Shown one piece after another: positions 38,232 to 47,565 of a stretch of 64,000 nt of DNA. This DNA comes from Gammaproteobacteria bacterium LSUCC0057 (GTDB taxonomy: Bacteria; Pseudomonadota; Gammaproteobacteria; Pseudomonadales; Porticoccaceae): assembly GCA_004535795.1 (NCBI GenBank), contig SPIA01000001.1, positions 629,546-693,545 on the forward strand, read 5' to 3'. A program made the translations under genes and the position numbers. Below the pieces are notes generated by a model that saw only the letters and a program-made list of their open reading frames with translations, did not search any database and was not told where the DNA came from. Every line of letters starts with the position of its first letter. Positions within the stretch are counted from its first letter, which is position 1.

Positions 38232-38975
38232 ATGAGCATAGCAGGTAAAGTCGCGCTGGTGACCGGTGCCAGTCGCGGAATTGGCGCCGCCATTGCCGAC
38301 CAACTCGGTGCCGCCGGCGCCATTGTGGTCGGTACCGCGACTAGCAGCAGTGGTGCACAGGCGATCAGCGAAAGGTTGCAGCAGGGGGGTATTCGCGGTT
38401 GCGGTATGGCACTCAATGTCACCGATGCTGAGGCGATTAGCAATGTACTGGCGGCGATTACTGAACAGTATGGCGCCCCGGCTATCTTGGTAAACAATGC
38501 CGGTATCACCCGCGACAATCTGCTGATGCGCATGAAGGACGATGAGTGGTGCGACGTGCTGGAGACCAATCTCAATGCCATTTATCGACTCGCCAAAGGG
38601 GTGCTGCGCGGCATGACTAAGGCGCGCTGGGGCCGTATCGTCAATATTAGCTCGGTGGTCGGTGCTATGGGCAATGCTGGTCAGAGCAACTATGCCGCCA
38701 GCAAAGCGGGTGTCGCCGGTTTCTCGCGAGCGCTGGCCAAAGAGGTCGGTTCGCGTAATATCACGGTGAATACTGTGGCACCCGGTTTTATCGATACCGA
38801 TATGACCAAGCAACTACCTGAAGCGGGTCGAGCTGCTATGCTGGAACAGATCCCGGCGGCGCGTCTCGGTCAGCCCGAGGAAATTGCTGCGCTGGTGGCT
38901 TTTTTGGTCGGAGAGTCAGCCGGCTATATCACTGGTGAGACCATCCATATTAACGGTGGAATGTACATGGCCTAA
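38232..38975 (+). CDS. fabG: 3-oxoacyl-[ACP] reductase
   Basis: FabG reduces 3-oxoacyl-ACP with NADPH. The 247-residue SDR has TGASRGIGAAIA, NNAGITRDNLLMRM, NISSVVG, YAASKAG and a C-terminal GYITGETIHINGGMYM, all diagnostic for FabG. The start is at 38232 (MSIAGKVALVTG) with AAGGAA upstream. It lies between fabD and acpP as in E. coli. Confidence 0.96.
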   Translation: MSIAGKVALVTGASRGIGAAIADQLGAAGAIVVGTATSSSGAQAISERLQQGGIRGCGMALNVTDAEAISNVLAAITEQYGAPAILVNNAGITRDNLLMRMKDDEWCDVLETNLNAIYRLAKGVLRGMTKARWGRIVNISSVVGAMGNAGQSNYAASKAGVAGFSRALAKEVGSRNITVNTVAPGFIDTDMTKQLPEAGRAAMLEQIPAARLGQPEEIAALVAFLVGESAGYITGETIHINGGMYMA

Positions 38976-39012
38976 ATGTGGCAAGAGCCACAGCTGCGGT
39001 CAAAAAACAAGG

Positions 39013-39040
39013 TTGGCATTTTGTAAAATACAGGTAAAAT
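39013..39040 (+). promoter_or_regulatory. Promoter for acpP
   Basis: TTGGCA (39013-39018) and TAAAAT (39035-39040), each 5 of 6, are separated by 16 bases and lie 76 bases before the acpP ATG. A dedicated strong promoter suits the very high demand for ACP. Confidence 0.75.
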
Positions 39041-39115
39041 GCCGCCCAGTTCAGTCGGATAGCCATTTGTTTTGAATGGTTACCCTTAAAAAGTCCATGA
39101 AGGAGAACAACAACA

Positions 39116-39349
39116 ATGAGCAATATCGAACAACGAGTTATCAAAATGGTCGCCGAGCAGTTGGGCGTTAAAGAGGAAGATGTCAAGCACGAGTCATCTT
39201 TTGTCGAAGATCTGGGTGCTGACTCCCTGGACACCGTCGAGCTGATCATGGCACTTGAAGAAGAGTTCGATGCCGAAATTCCTGACGAAGATGCCGAGAA
39301 GATTGCCACTGTGCAAGACGCAATCGACTACATCAACGCCAACAGCTAA
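39116..39349 (+). CDS. acpP: Acyl carrier protein
   Basis: AcpP carries growing acyl chains on a phosphopantetheine arm. The 77-residue acidic protein has the attachment site [10 protein letters not shown] with Ser37. The ATG follows AAGGAG. It is bounded by its own promoter and a strong terminator, so it can be expressed independently. fabF, which usually follows, is absent here. Confidence 0.98.
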   Translation: MSNIEQRVIKMVAEQLGVKEEDVKHESSFVEDLGADSLDTVELIMALEEEFDAEIPDEDAEKIATVQDAIDYINANS

Positions 39350-39367
39350 GGCTGTCTGCGCGTCGCC

Positions 39368-39395
39368 GGCCGCTCTATGGAGCGGCCTTTTTTTT
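39368..39395 (+). terminator. Intrinsic terminator after acpP
   Basis: GGCCGCTC (39368-39375) pairs with GAGCGGCC (39380-39387) around TATG and is followed by eight T. Confidence 0.9.
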
Positions 39396-39481
39396 GCGCG
39401 CATTTTGTGGTGCGCCCAGCGCTATGACACGGTAACTTGTGGCACCATAGCGCTATCAACCCCATGCCAGCGGTAGAGAGA

Positions 39482-40369
39482 GTGACTGAACAGTTGACCC
39501 CATCACAGCTAGATGTCCACAGCGCTTTCGTGGCGCAGCCTGACCATCCGTTGCCGCTCGACGATCGCGGCCTGCAGTACGGCCACGGCCTGTTTGAGAC
39601 CGTGCGGGTAGTCGATGGCATCGCACCGCTGTTTGAGCGCCATCTGCAGCGCGCCCTGTCTGGTTTGGCGCAACTGCAACTGCCAGCCGATGAGTCCCAG
39701 CTGCGCAATTGGTTCAGCCAAATCCTAACCAGCTGCAGCGCATACAGCGGCGTGGTGAAGATTTTGCTCACCGCCGGCAGCGGCGGCGTCGGTTACAGCA
39801 GCCCAGCACAGTTTAACCTGCGCTGCCGATATAGCCTGTTGCCGCTGCCAGCCACGGCGGCGGCAGAGCGCCAGCACGGCGTGCAGCTGTGGCGCTGCAG
39901 CTACCGCTTGCCGCACAACCCCGCGCTCGCCGGGGTCAAGCATCTCAACCGCCTCGACCAACTGCTGGCGCGCAGCCAGTGGCCGACAGGTCAGTATGGA
40001 GAGGGGCTGCTGCAGTGTCAGAGCGGCGCTGTGGTCGAAGCGACTGCGGCCAATCTGTTTCTCTACCGCGACGGCCAGTGGCGCACGCCGCTGATCGATC
40101 GCTGCGGCGTGCGCGGTGTGTTGCGCGACTATTTGCTGCAGCAGTTGTTGCCGAGCATGGCGCTCGCTGTTAGTGAAGAGCGGGTGACAGAGGGGCAACT
40201 GCAGGTGGCTGAAGAGGTATTTATCTGCAACGCGCTGCGCGGGGTGGTGCCAGTCACCGGTCTCAGCAGTGGCGAGCGCTGGCCGCTGGGCGAGCGCACG
40301 GCGCAGCTGTCGTCGGCATTGGCGCAGGCGCTGCCGGGCTATGCTGTGGAGCCAGGCGATGCGCCGTAA
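39482..40369 (+). CDS. pabC: Aminodeoxychorismate lyase
   Basis: PabC is the PLP enzyme that converts aminodeoxychorismate to 4-aminobenzoate. The 295-residue protein shows fold-type IV motifs: DDRGLQYGHGLFETVR, catalytic lysine in GVKHLNRLDQLLA, EATAANLFLY and EEVFICNALRGVVPV. The start is uncertain: GTG at 39482 is chosen because AGAGAG lies just before it and N-terminal length then matches the family; ATG 39464 is an alternative. It overlaps mltG by 11 bp. It complements pabB at 11.2 kb. Confidence 0.92.
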   Translation: MTEQLTPSQLDVHSAFVAQPDHPLPLDDRGLQYGHGLFETVRVVDGIAPLFERHLQRALSGLAQLQLPADESQLRNWFSQILTSCSAYSGVVKILLTAGSGGVGYSSPAQFNLRCRYSLLPLPATAAAERQHGVQLWRCSYRLPHNPALAGVKHLNRLDQLLARSQWPTGQYGEGLLQCQSGAVVEATAANLFLYRDGQWRTPLIDRCGVRGVLRDYLLQQLLPSMALAVSEERVTEGQLQVAEEVFICNALRGVVPVTGLSSGERWPLGERTAQLSSALAQALPGYAVEPGDAP

Positions 40370-41387
40370 CGGCGGTTGGCGGCTGCTGGTGCTGCTGACA
40401 GCGACGCTGCTGGCCGCCGCCGCAGGGCTGCTAGTGCGCGAGCTGAAACAGCCACTGGCACTGGCGAGCACCCAGACAATTGAGCTGCCGCGCGGCGGTC
40501 ATCTGATCTCGCTGGCCGAGCAGTTGCAGCAGCGCGGTTTGATCAGCCAGCCACTGGCGCTGCGACTATTTGCGCGACTGCACGGGCTTGAGGCACTCAA
40601 AGCTGGAACCTACTCACTGCAGCCGGGCAGCAGTATCGAACAGTTACTGATCGCCATGGTAAATGCCGAGACGGTACCCGAGCGCATCACCTTTCCCGAG
40701 GGGTGGACAGTCGCGCAGTGGCAGCGAGCGATGGCCGCGCGCGGGCTGCTGGCAGAGGCGCCGCCACTGAGCTGGCAGGGGCTCGCTACAGCGCCGCCAG
40801 TTGCTGACGCGGCAGGCTCCGTTGAAGGGTGGCTGTTCCCCGATACGTATCACTTTCGCGACCGCGAGGGGCGTACAATCGCGCAGCTGGCAGTGGCGCG
40901 CATGGTCGCTGAGCTCGATCGCGTATGGCGCAACCGCGCAGCCAACCTGCCGTACAGCAACCGCTACCAGCTGTTAATTATGGCCTCGATTATCGAGCGC
41001 GAAACCGGGGTGGCGGCGGAGCGGGCCCAGATCGCCGGCGTGTTTGTGCGCCGCTTGCAGCGCGGCATGCGCCTGCAGACCGATCCAACCGTCATCTACG
41101 GCCTCGGTGATAGCTTCGACGGCGACCTGCGACGCGCCGATTTGAAGCGCGCCACCCCCTACAACACCTATATGATCGACGGCCTACCGCCGACTCCGAT
41201 CGCCAATCCCGGGTTGGCATCGCTTGAGGCGGCCGCGCACCCAGCGCCGGGGGAGTGGTTATACTTTGTTGGCAAGGGTGACGGCAGCCACCATTTTTCC
41301 GTTACACTAGCCGAGCATCAGAGCGCGGTAAAACGCTACCAGCGCTTCGGTCGCGCACAGCAGTACCGCTCCTCGCCACCACCCTGA
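40359..41387 (+). CDS. mltG: Endolytic murein transglycosylase MltG
   Basis: MltG is an inner-membrane enzyme that cleaves new glycan strands. The 342-residue protein has one N-terminal membrane segment (WRLLVLLTATLLAAAAGLLV), a LysM-like part, and the YceG domain with VEGWLFPDTYHF, the catalytic glutamate region IMASIIERETG, RRLQRGMRLQTDPTVIYGLG and YNTYMIDGLPPTPIANPG. The start at 40359 has GGAG upstream and overlaps pabC, as in other gammaproteobacteria. Confidence 0.94.
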   Translation: MRRNGGWRLLVLLTATLLAAAAGLLVRELKQPLALASTQTIELPRGGHLISLAEQLQQRGLISQPLALRLFARLHGLEALKAGTYSLQPGSSIEQLLIAMVNAETVPERITFPEGWTVAQWQRAMAARGLLAEAPPLSWQGLATAPPVADAAGSVEGWLFPDTYHFRDREGRTIAQLAVARMVAELDRVWRNRAANLPYSNRYQLLIMASIIERETGVAAERAQIAGVFVRRLQRGMRLQTDPTVIYGLGDSFDGDLRRADLKRATPYNTYMIDGLPPTPIANPGLASLEAAAHPAPGEWLYFVGKGDGSHHFSVTLAEHQSAVKRYQRFGRAQQYRSSPPP

Positions 41388-41447
41388 CGGCATCATTGGC
41401 GGTGGTGTAGCGCAGCATTGAAAATGAATCATTTAAGGAAGACCGCC

Positions 41448-42077
41448 ATGCGCGGACAATTTATCACCCTCGAGGGTGGCGAAGGGGTCGGTAAATCGAC
41501 CAATCTGGCTGCCGTACAGCTGTGGTTAGAGCAGCGCGGTATCGATACTCTGGTCACCCGCGAGCCGGGCGGTACTCCATTGGCAGAAGAGATACGCCAG
41601 CTGTTGCTGGCACCGCGAGCAGAGTCGGTGGCGCCGCTCGCCGAACTGCTGCTGATGTTTGCCGCCCGCGCCCAGCATATTGCCGCGGCTATTGAGCCGG
41701 CACTGGCTGCGGGCCGCTGGGTGCTGTGCGACCGCTTTGGCGATGCCACCCACGCCTACCAAGGCGGTGGCCGCAGACTTCCCACGGCAGTGATCGAACA
41801 GCTGCAACAGCTGGTGCAGGCGCAGCTCTCTCCCGATCTTACTTTGCTGTTAGACCTGCCGGTAGCAGAGGGTTTGGCGCGCGCCGGTGAGCGCGGCGAA
41901 CTCGACCGCTTTGAAGCAGAACAGCTGGACTTTTTTAACCGTGTGCGCGACCGCTACCTGCAATTGGCGGCAGCCGAGCCGCAGCGTTTTGCGGTGGTCG
42001 ATGCCAGCCAGCCGCTGGTACAGGTGCAAGCCGATATCGGCGCGGCGCTAGAGCAGTTTTACGAGTCGTTGCAATGA
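41448..42077 (+). CDS. tmk: Thymidylate kinase
   Basis: Tmk phosphorylates dTMP to dTDP. The 209-residue protein has the P-loop LEGGEGVGKST, TREPGGTPLAEEIR, DRFGDATHAYQGGGR and a lid region ERGELDRFE. The start at 41448 follows AAGGAAG; an in-frame upstream ATG lacks this. It overlaps holB by 4 bp. Confidence 0.96.
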   Translation: MRGQFITLEGGEGVGKSTNLAAVQLWLEQRGIDTLVTREPGGTPLAEEIRQLLLAPRAESVAPLAELLLMFAARAQHIAAAIEPALAAGRWVLCDRFGDATHAYQGGGRRLPTAVIEQLQQLVQAQLSPDLTLLLDLPVAEGLARAGERGELDRFEAEQLDFFNRVRDRYLQLAAAEPQRFAVVDASQPLVQVQADIGAALEQFYESLQ

Positions 42078-43090
42078 AGAAACCGCCGCTGCTACCGATG
42101 GCCGAACCGCTGCCGCTGCAGCTGCCGTACCCGTGGCAAGAGAGTCAATGGCAGAGTTGGGATCAGCGCCGTCAGGCGCAGCGGCTGGCGCACGCGGTGA
42201 TGATCAGCGGTGCTGAGGGTATCGGCAAGCAGCGGCTCGCGCTGTCGATGGCCAACCGTTTGCTCTGTCTCGACCTGCACGGGCTCTACCCGTGCGGACG
42301 CTGCAAGGGGTGCCAGCTGCTGGCCAGCGGCAGCCACCGCGATCTCTACCGGCTGCAACCAGAACCGAAAAGCCGCTTTATAAAAGTTGATGCTGTCCGC
42401 GAACTGAGCGGTGCGCTGGCGCAAAGTGGCCAGCAGGGCGGTTGGAAGGTGGCGATTATTGAGCCGGCAGAAGCGATGAATATCGCCGCCGCCAACGCGT
42501 TGCTAAAAACCCTCGAAGAGCCCGACGGCCAGACGCTGATAATCTTGCTCAGCGCCCGGCCCAGTGCAGTGCCGGCGACGGTGCGCTCGCGCTGCCAGAA
42601 GTGGGTGATGCCGTTGCCGAGGCGCAGTGAGGCGCTGCCGTGGCTGCAAGCAGTCGCCAACAGTGCCGAGTGTGAACAACAACTCGACGCCGCCGCAGGC
42701 CGTCCGCTGCTGGCGCTGCAGTCGGTCTCCAGTGGCGAGCTGGCAGCCCGCCAGCAGCTGCATCAGCAGCTGCAGCAGGTCACCGCGCAGACACTCTCGC
42801 CGCTGCGCCTAGCCGAACAGCTCAGTCGCAGCGGCGAGCCTGCATTGCACTGGTTTAAACAGCTTTTAGAGCAACTACTGCGCAGCCAGAGCCTGCAGCC
42901 GGCGATAGATCGCGACACACTGTTGGCGCTGTTTGCCCTGCGCGACAGCACCACAGAGGCGTTGTCGTGGCTACACAGTGGCAACAATCCCAGCCTGCAA
43001 TCACTCTGGGAGACGCTGTTGTTGAGCTGGTTGCGGCTGCCGCCGCTGCAGTACAGTGCGCCATTCAGTCACGTTGAGGAGAGCCGATGA
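42074..43090 (+). CDS. holB: DNA polymerase III, delta' subunit
   Basis: HolB is the delta' part of the clamp loader. The 338-residue AAA+ protein has a modified P-loop GAEGIGKQRLAL, zinc-binding cysteines in PCGRCKGCQLL, LLKTLEEPDGQTLIILLS and the SRC-type sensor VRSRCQK. It sits between tmk and pilZ with 4 bp overlaps, as in Pseudomonas-like genomes. Confidence 0.95.
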   Translation: MKKPPLLPMAEPLPLQLPYPWQESQWQSWDQRRQAQRLAHAVMISGAEGIGKQRLALSMANRLLCLDLHGLYPCGRCKGCQLLASGSHRDLYRLQPEPKSRFIKVDAVRELSGALAQSGQQGGWKVAIIEPAEAMNIAAANALLKTLEEPDGQTLIILLSARPSAVPATVRSRCQKWVMPLPRRSEALPWLQAVANSAECEQQLDAAAGRPLLALQSVSSGELAARQQLHQQLQQVTAQTLSPLRLAEQLSRSGEPALHWFKQLLEQLLRSQSLQPAIDRDTLLALFALRDSTTEALSWLHSGNNPSLQSLWETLLLSWLRLPPLQYSAPFSHVEESR

Positions 43091-43425
43091 GCAGCCACCA
43101 TGAACTATTGCGGCTCGACATTGCCGATGAGCAGGCGCTCTACCAACACTACATGCCGTTTGTTGAAGGCGGCGCATTGTTTATTGCTACCGAGCACCCC
43201 TACGAAATTGGCGACGAGCTGTTCTACCTGCTCAAACTCTACAGTGCCCCGGAACCGCTGCCGTTGACCGGGGTGGTGGTGTGGGTGACCCCGTCTGGCG
43301 CCAGCGGTGCGCGCCGCAGCGGCGTGGGTATCGCCCTTGGCGAGGCGCAGCGCGCACTCGCCGACGAGATAGAGCAGGCGCTGACGCTAGTGGCGCACTC
43401 GCATAAAGCCACCCTGACGCTGTGA
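43087..43425 (+). CDS. pilZ: PilZ domain protein
   Basis: This 112-residue PilZ domain protein sits between holB and tatD, the standard place of the type IV pilus assembly gene pilZ. It lacks an evident RxxxR plus DxSxxG c-di-GMP pair, as in the pilus-type PilZ that does not bind c-di-GMP. FVEGGALFIATEH and GVVVWVTPSG fit the fold. A pilus role is inferred from position. Confidence 0.85.
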   Translation: MSSHHELLRLDIADEQALYQHYMPFVEGGALFIATEHPYEIGDELFYLLKLYSAPEPLPLTGVVVWVTPSGASGARRSGVGIALGEAQRALADEIEQALTLVAHSHKATLTL

Positions 43426-44270
43426 GCACTGTTGTCATGCCAGCGACCGAGCAGAACCACTATTTAGTCGATTCACACTGCCACCTCGACCGCCTTAAAC
43501 TTGGCGATGCAGAAAGCTTGGCCACCGTGTTGGCCGCTGCCCGGGCGGCGGGCGTTGGCCAGCTGCTGTCGGTTGCCGTCGATCTGCAGTCGGCGCAACA
43601 ACTGCAGCGTTTAGCCGATCAGTACCCCGGTCTATTTTGCTCGGCGGGCGTCCATCCGTTGCAAGAGCAGCGACAACCGCTGGCCAATGCGGCGCAACTG
43701 CGCGCCTTAGCGGCTCACCCGAAAGTGGTGGCGATCGGTGAGACAGGGCTCGACAATCACTACTTAACTGACAGCGATGCCGAGCAGCAGGCGCACTGGC
43801 AGCAGCAGAGTTTTGCTCTGCATCTGGCCACCGCTGCCGAATTGGATCTGCCGGTGATTGTGCATACCCGCGAGGCGCGCCAGCAGACGCTGGAGATGAT
43901 CGAGAGGGCCGCATCGCCTGCAGCTGGGGTCTTGCACTGTTTTACCGAGAGTCGTGAAATGGCCGAGGCGGCGATTGCGCTCGGTTACTATATTTCGCTA
44001 TCGGGCATCGTCACCTTCAACAGTGCCAAGGCGCTGCGCGAGGTGGCAAAATGGTTGCCACTGGAGCGGTTGCTGGTTGAGACCGATGCGCCGTGGCTGG
44101 CGCCGGTGCCGCACCGCGGCCGCGAAAATCGACCGGCGCTGGTGCGCGAGGTGGCGCAATTTATCGCCGAGCTGCGCGGCATTTCACTGGCAGAGCTGGC
44201 CGCCGCCAGCAGCGACAATTTTTATCGGCTGTTCAGCCGAGCCAAACCGTATAGAGAGGAGTTGATATGA
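43422..44270 (+). CDS. TatD family metal-dependent hydrolase
   Basis: This 282-residue TIM-barrel hydrolase has DSHCHLDRL (metal His-x-His), IGETGLDNHY, PVIVHTREA, VLHCFTES and LVETDAPWLAPVPHRG, all TatD/YcfH signatures. TatD proteins are 3'-5' DNases; this copy matches the YcfH position after pilZ/holB. The GTG start overlaps pilZ by 4 bp. Confidence 0.92.
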   Translation: MSTVVMPATEQNHYLVDSHCHLDRLKLGDAESLATVLAAARAAGVGQLLSVAVDLQSAQQLQRLADQYPGLFCSAGVHPLQEQRQPLANAAQLRALAAHPKVVAIGETGLDNHYLTDSDAEQQAHWQQQSFALHLATAAELDLPVIVHTREARQQTLEMIERAASPAAGVLHCFTESREMAEAAIALGYYISLSGIVTFNSAKALREVAKWLPLERLLVETDAPWLAPVPHRGRENRPALVREVAQFIAELRGISLAELAAASSDNFYRLFSRAKPYREELI

Positions 44271-44929
44271 CCATAGAGAGTGCTCATTCAGAGCCGCTGC
44301 CACGCCACAGCGTCACTACCTTTCCGGTCGGACCGCTGCAGTGCAACTGCACCATCATTGGCGACCGCATCAGCAAGCGCGCGCTGGTGGTCGACCCCGG
44401 TGGCGACGCCAACAAAATACTGGCGCTGCTAGAGCAAGCGGAGTTTAAGGTAGTGGCGATTATTCACACCCACGCCCACCTCGACCATATACTGGCCGCC
44501 GGCCAAATTAAGGCTGCCACCGGCGCGCCGATCTACCTGCACCAGGGCGATCAGTTTCTCTGGGATATGGTAGAGGAGCAGTGCCAGCGGTTTGGTGTGC
44601 CCAGCGTGACTCTGCCAGACCCCGACTTTTACCTCAAAGATGATCACGACCTCAACTGCTGCGGTGGCGTGGCGATCCATACCCCTGGCCACACCCCGGG
44701 GTCGACCAGTTTCTGGTTCGATGAGGCCAAGACCTTGATTGCTGGCGACACTCTGTTTCAGGGCAGCATCGGCCGCACCGATCTGCCCGGTGGCAACTTT
44801 GAACAGATCATCAGCTCGATCAAAGAGCGGCTCTATACATTAGATGAAGATGCCGTAGTGATTACCGGCCACGGGCCAAATACCTCAATCGGCCAAGAAA
44901 AAGCCAGCAACGGCTTTGTCCGCGGCTGA
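44267..44929 (+). CDS. Metallo-beta-lactamase fold hydrolase (YcbL-like)
   Basis: This 220-residue protein has the HxHxDH metal motif (THAHLDHI), HTPGHTPGST, AGDTLFQGSIGRTDLPGG and ITGHGP, close to YcbL/glyoxalase II-like enzymes. It probably hydrolyses a thioester such as S-lactoylglutathione, but this is inference. The start overlaps the TatD gene by 4 bp. Confidence 0.9.
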   Translation: MTIESAHSEPLPRHSVTTFPVGPLQCNCTIIGDRISKRALVVDPGGDANKILALLEQAEFKVVAIIHTHAHLDHILAAGQIKAATGAPIYLHQGDQFLWDMVEEQCQRFGVPSVTLPDPDFYLKDDHDLNCCGGVAIHTPGHTPGSTSFWFDEAKTLIAGDTLFQGSIGRTDLPGGNFEQIISSIKERLYTLDEDAVVITGHGPNTSIGQEKASNGFVRG

Positions 44930-44968
44930 CCAGCCGCGGTGGTCGATAGCCGCAACAGGAGAGTTTTG

Positions 44969-45424
44969 ATGAATCGCGTCGAAGTAAAAATTTTAGACCC
45001 GCGGGTGGGCAAGCAGTTTCCGCTGCCAGACTACGCCACCCCCGGCTCAGCCGGGATAGACCTGCGTGTCTGTCTGGACAGTAGCTTGACTCTAGCGCCT
45101 GGTGCCTGCGAGTTAATCCCGACCGGCATGGCCATTCACATGGGCGACAGTAATATGGCGGCGGTGATCCTGCCGCGCTCGGGGCTAGGCCACAAACACG
45201 GCATTGTGCTTGGTAATTTGGTCGGTCTGATCGACTCCGACTACCAGGGGCAGCTGTTTATTTCGGTTTGGAACCGCGGTAGTGATAGCTTCACTGTCGA
45301 GCCGGGTGACCGCATCGCCCAGTTGGTCTTTGTGCCAGTGTTACACCCCGAGTTTGTCGTGGTCGATGAGTTTGCCACCAGTGAGCGCGGCGAGGGTGGG
45401 TTTGGTCACTCCGGCAAGGATTGA
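44969..45424 (+). CDS. dut: dUTP diphosphatase
   Basis: Dut hydrolyses dUTP to dUMP, keeping uracil out of DNA. The 151-residue trimer-type enzyme has all five motifs: [44 protein letters not shown] and the C-terminal [11 protein letters not shown]. The start at 44969 follows AGGAGAG. It is not next to dfp as in E. coli but ends the tmk-holB run, a nucleotide/replication grouping. Confidence 0.96.
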   Translation: MNRVEVKILDPRVGKQFPLPDYATPGSAGIDLRVCLDSSLTLAPGACELIPTGMAIHMGDSNMAAVILPRSGLGHKHGIVLGNLVGLIDSDYQGQLFISVWNRGSDSFTVEPGDRIAQLVFVPVLHPEFVVVDEFATSERGEGGFGHSGKD

Positions 45425-45500
45425 CGGCGCCATATTGGACATTAGTCCCATGGATGCCAGTTTGTGCCGCTCAATGTTAGTCGCGTCGGCGCGCTTGCTC

Positions 45501-45506
45501 TATAAT
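45501..45506 (+). promoter_or_regulatory. -10 box for mdh
   Basis: A perfect TATAAT lies 82 bases before the mdh ATG-equivalent GTG; the -35 (near 45477-45483, TTAGTC) is weak. The 163-base gap before mdh otherwise shows no gene. Confidence 0.5.
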
Positions 45507-45587
45507 GCCGCCCAACTGTGTCTCTGCCACCGGTATCGGCAGCACAGCAATTCTTTTTGATACCGCCCCTTTTAACGGAGATGACTT

Positions 45588-46568
45588 GTGAAATCACCTG
45601 TTCGCGTAACTGTCACCGGTGCTGCCGGCCAAATTAGCTACTCACTACTGTTCCGCATTGCCGCTGGCGAAATGCTCGGTGCCGATCAGCCGGTTATTTT
45701 GCAACTGCTCGAAATCACTCCGGCACTACAGGCGCTACAAGGGGTGGCGATGGAGTTGGACGACTGTGCCTTCCCGCTGTTGGCCGGCATTGTCTGCACC
45801 GATGACGCCAATGTAGCGTTCAAAGATAGCGACTACGCGTTGTTGGTCGGCGCCCGTCCGCGCGGCCCGGGTATGGAGCGCAAAGACCTGCTGGAGGCCA
45901 ATGCGGCGATCTTCTCGGTGCAGGGTAAAGCAATTGACGCCAACGCTTCGCGCGACATCAAAGTGCTGGTGGTGGGCAACCCCGCTAATACCAACTCGCT
46001 GATCGCCCAGCGTAACGCGCCGAGCATCAACCCGCGTCAATTCACCGCTATGACCCGTCTCGACCACAACCGCGCTATCAGCCAACTGGCTGAGAAAACC
46101 GGTACCACCGTCAACGATGTCACCAATATGACCATCTGGGGCAACCACTCGGCCACCCAGTACCCCGATCTGCATCAAGCCAAGGTCAACGGCCAAGCGG
46201 CCATCGATATGGTTGAGCAAGCGTGGTATGAAGCCGACTTTATCCCCACCGTGCAGCAGCGCGGTGCCGCTATTATTGCCGCGCGCGGGGCCTCGAGTGC
46301 CGCTTCGGCTGCCAACGCCGCTATCGCTCATATGCGCAGCTGGGCGCTCGGCACTGCCGACGGCGACTGGGTCAGCATGGGTGTCTACAGTGACGGCAGC
46401 TACGGCATTGCCGAAGGCCTGATCTACTCGTTCCCGTGCACCTGTAAAGATGGCGACTGGAGTATTGTCCAAGGGCTGGCAATCAACGACTTCTCGCGCG
46501 CCAAAATGAGCGCTACCGAGCAGGAGTTGTGTGAAGAGCGCGACGCGGTACAGCACCTGTTGCCGTAA
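45588..46568 (+). CDS. mdh: Malate dehydrogenase
   Basis: Mdh oxidises malate to oxaloacetate with NAD+. The 326-residue protein starts (GTG) [20 protein letters not shown] and has substrate arginines in [22 protein letters not shown] and the catalytic histidine in [11 protein letters not shown]. It is of the cytosolic-like ~326-residue class found in many aquatic proteobacteria, not the 312-residue enteric form. It is a single-gene unit with its own terminator. Confidence 0.95.
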   Translation: MKSPVRVTVTGAAGQISYSLLFRIAAGEMLGADQPVILQLLEITPALQALQGVAMELDDCAFPLLAGIVCTDDANVAFKDSDYALLVGARPRGPGMERKDLLEANAAIFSVQGKAIDANASRDIKVLVVGNPANTNSLIAQRNAPSINPRQFTAMTRLDHNRAISQLAEKTGTTVNDVTNMTIWGNHSATQYPDLHQAKVNGQAAIDMVEQAWYEADFIPTVQQRGAAIIAARGASSAASAANAAIAHMRSWALGTADGDWVSMGVYSDGSYGIAEGLIYSFPCTCKDGDWSIVQGLAINDFSRAKMSATEQELCEERDAVQHLLP

Positions 46569-46585
46569 CCGCTGCACTGCACCGA

Positions 46586-46609
46586 AAAGGCCCTGCGGGG
46601 CCTTTTTTG
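46586..46609 (+). terminator. Intrinsic terminator after mdh
   Basis: AAGGCCC (46588-46594) pairs with GGGCCTT (46599-46605), followed by TTTT. Confidence 0.85.
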
Positions 46610-46713
46610 TGCCAAAAATAGTGGCTCTGGCAGCCTTTGGCCAATTTACCTGCGAGCGCTTAGTTGCTAAAGTGCTTTTTGTTTTTGCGCACTGACAGGG
46701 TGAGGATAAAATT

Positions 46714-47193
46714 GTGAGTTTCCCTAAAATAGGTGCCCAGGCACCGGCATTTACCTTAGTGAATCAGCGCGGCGAGAAGGTCGCACTGAAGTCGTTTAAG
46801 GGTGAGAAAAATGTGTTGTTGTACTTTTACCCGAAGGCGATGACGCCCGGTTGCACGGTACAGGCCTGCGGCATTCGCGACAGCTTCAAGGACTTTGCTG
46901 AGTGCGACACGGTGGTGATGGCGGTGAGTCCCGATTCGGTCGAGCGCCTCATTAAGTTTGAAGACAAGCAAGAGCTCAACTTCACACTGCTCAGCGATGA
47001 AGAGCACAAAGTGACCGAAAAATACGGCTGCTGGGATTTAAAGAAATTTATGGGCCGCGAATATATGGGCGTTTTGCGCACCAGCTTCATCATCGGCAAA
47101 GACGGCAAGATTAAGCACATCATCGATAAAGTGAAAACCAAAACCCACCATCAAGACGCGCTCGACTGGATTACTAACCACCTCGCCGACTGA
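46714..47193 (+). CDS. bcp: Thiol peroxidase, Bcp/PrxQ type
   Basis: This 159-residue peroxiredoxin reduces hydroperoxides with thioredoxin. TPGCTVQACGIRD carries the peroxidatic Cys47 and resolving Cys52, with the 5-residue spacing of the Bcp/PrxQ class. The start is GTG with GTGAGG upstream. It is a single gene between mdh and yajC. Confidence 0.93.
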   Translation: MSFPKIGAQAPAFTLVNQRGEKVALKSFKGEKNVLLYFYPKAMTPGCTVQACGIRDSFKDFAECDTVVMAVSPDSVERLIKFEDKQELNFTLLSDEEHKVTEKYGCWDLKKFMGREYMGVLRTSFIIGKDGKIKHIIDKVKTKTHHQDALDWITNHLAD

Positions 47194-47225
47194 CGGTTAA
47201 ATATTAAGCCACTCTAGGAGTTTGC

Positions 47226-47552
47226 ATGTTTTTTATCTCTCAAGCCCACGCCCAGTCAGCTGCTGCCGGCGAACCCAACCCAATGATTACGCTGGTGATG
47301 TTTGCCGGCCTGTTCGTCTTCATGTATCTGCTGATCATTCGCCCGCAGCGCAAGCGTCAAAAAGAGCACACGGCACTGATTGAAAATCTCGCCAAAGGCG
47401 ATGAAGTGGTGATGAGTAGCGGTATGCTCGGGCGCATCGCCAAGCTTGAAGGCGAGTACATTGTGCTTGAGGTCAACGGCTCGCTAGAGCTCAAGTTCCA
47501 AAAAGCTGCGGTTCACGCGGTGTTGCCCAAGGGCACTATCAAAGCGATCTAA
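47226..47552 (+). CDS. yajC: Preprotein translocase subunit YajC
   Basis: YajC is a small inner-membrane partner of SecDF. The 108-residue protein has one membrane segment (about residues 20-40, ITLVMFAGLFVFMYLLIIRP), then the basic PQRKRQKEH and the soluble domain with GDEVVMSSGMLGRI. secD and secF, which usually follow, are not here; a 5'-nucleotidase gene follows after 13 bp. Confidence 0.94.
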   Translation: MFFISQAHAQSAAAGEPNPMITLVMFAGLFVFMYLLIIRPQRKRQKEHTALIENLAKGDEVVMSSGMLGRIAKLEGEYIVLEVNGSLELKFQKAAVHAVLPKGTIKAI

Positions 47553-47565
47553 GCGCCGCCGCCCG

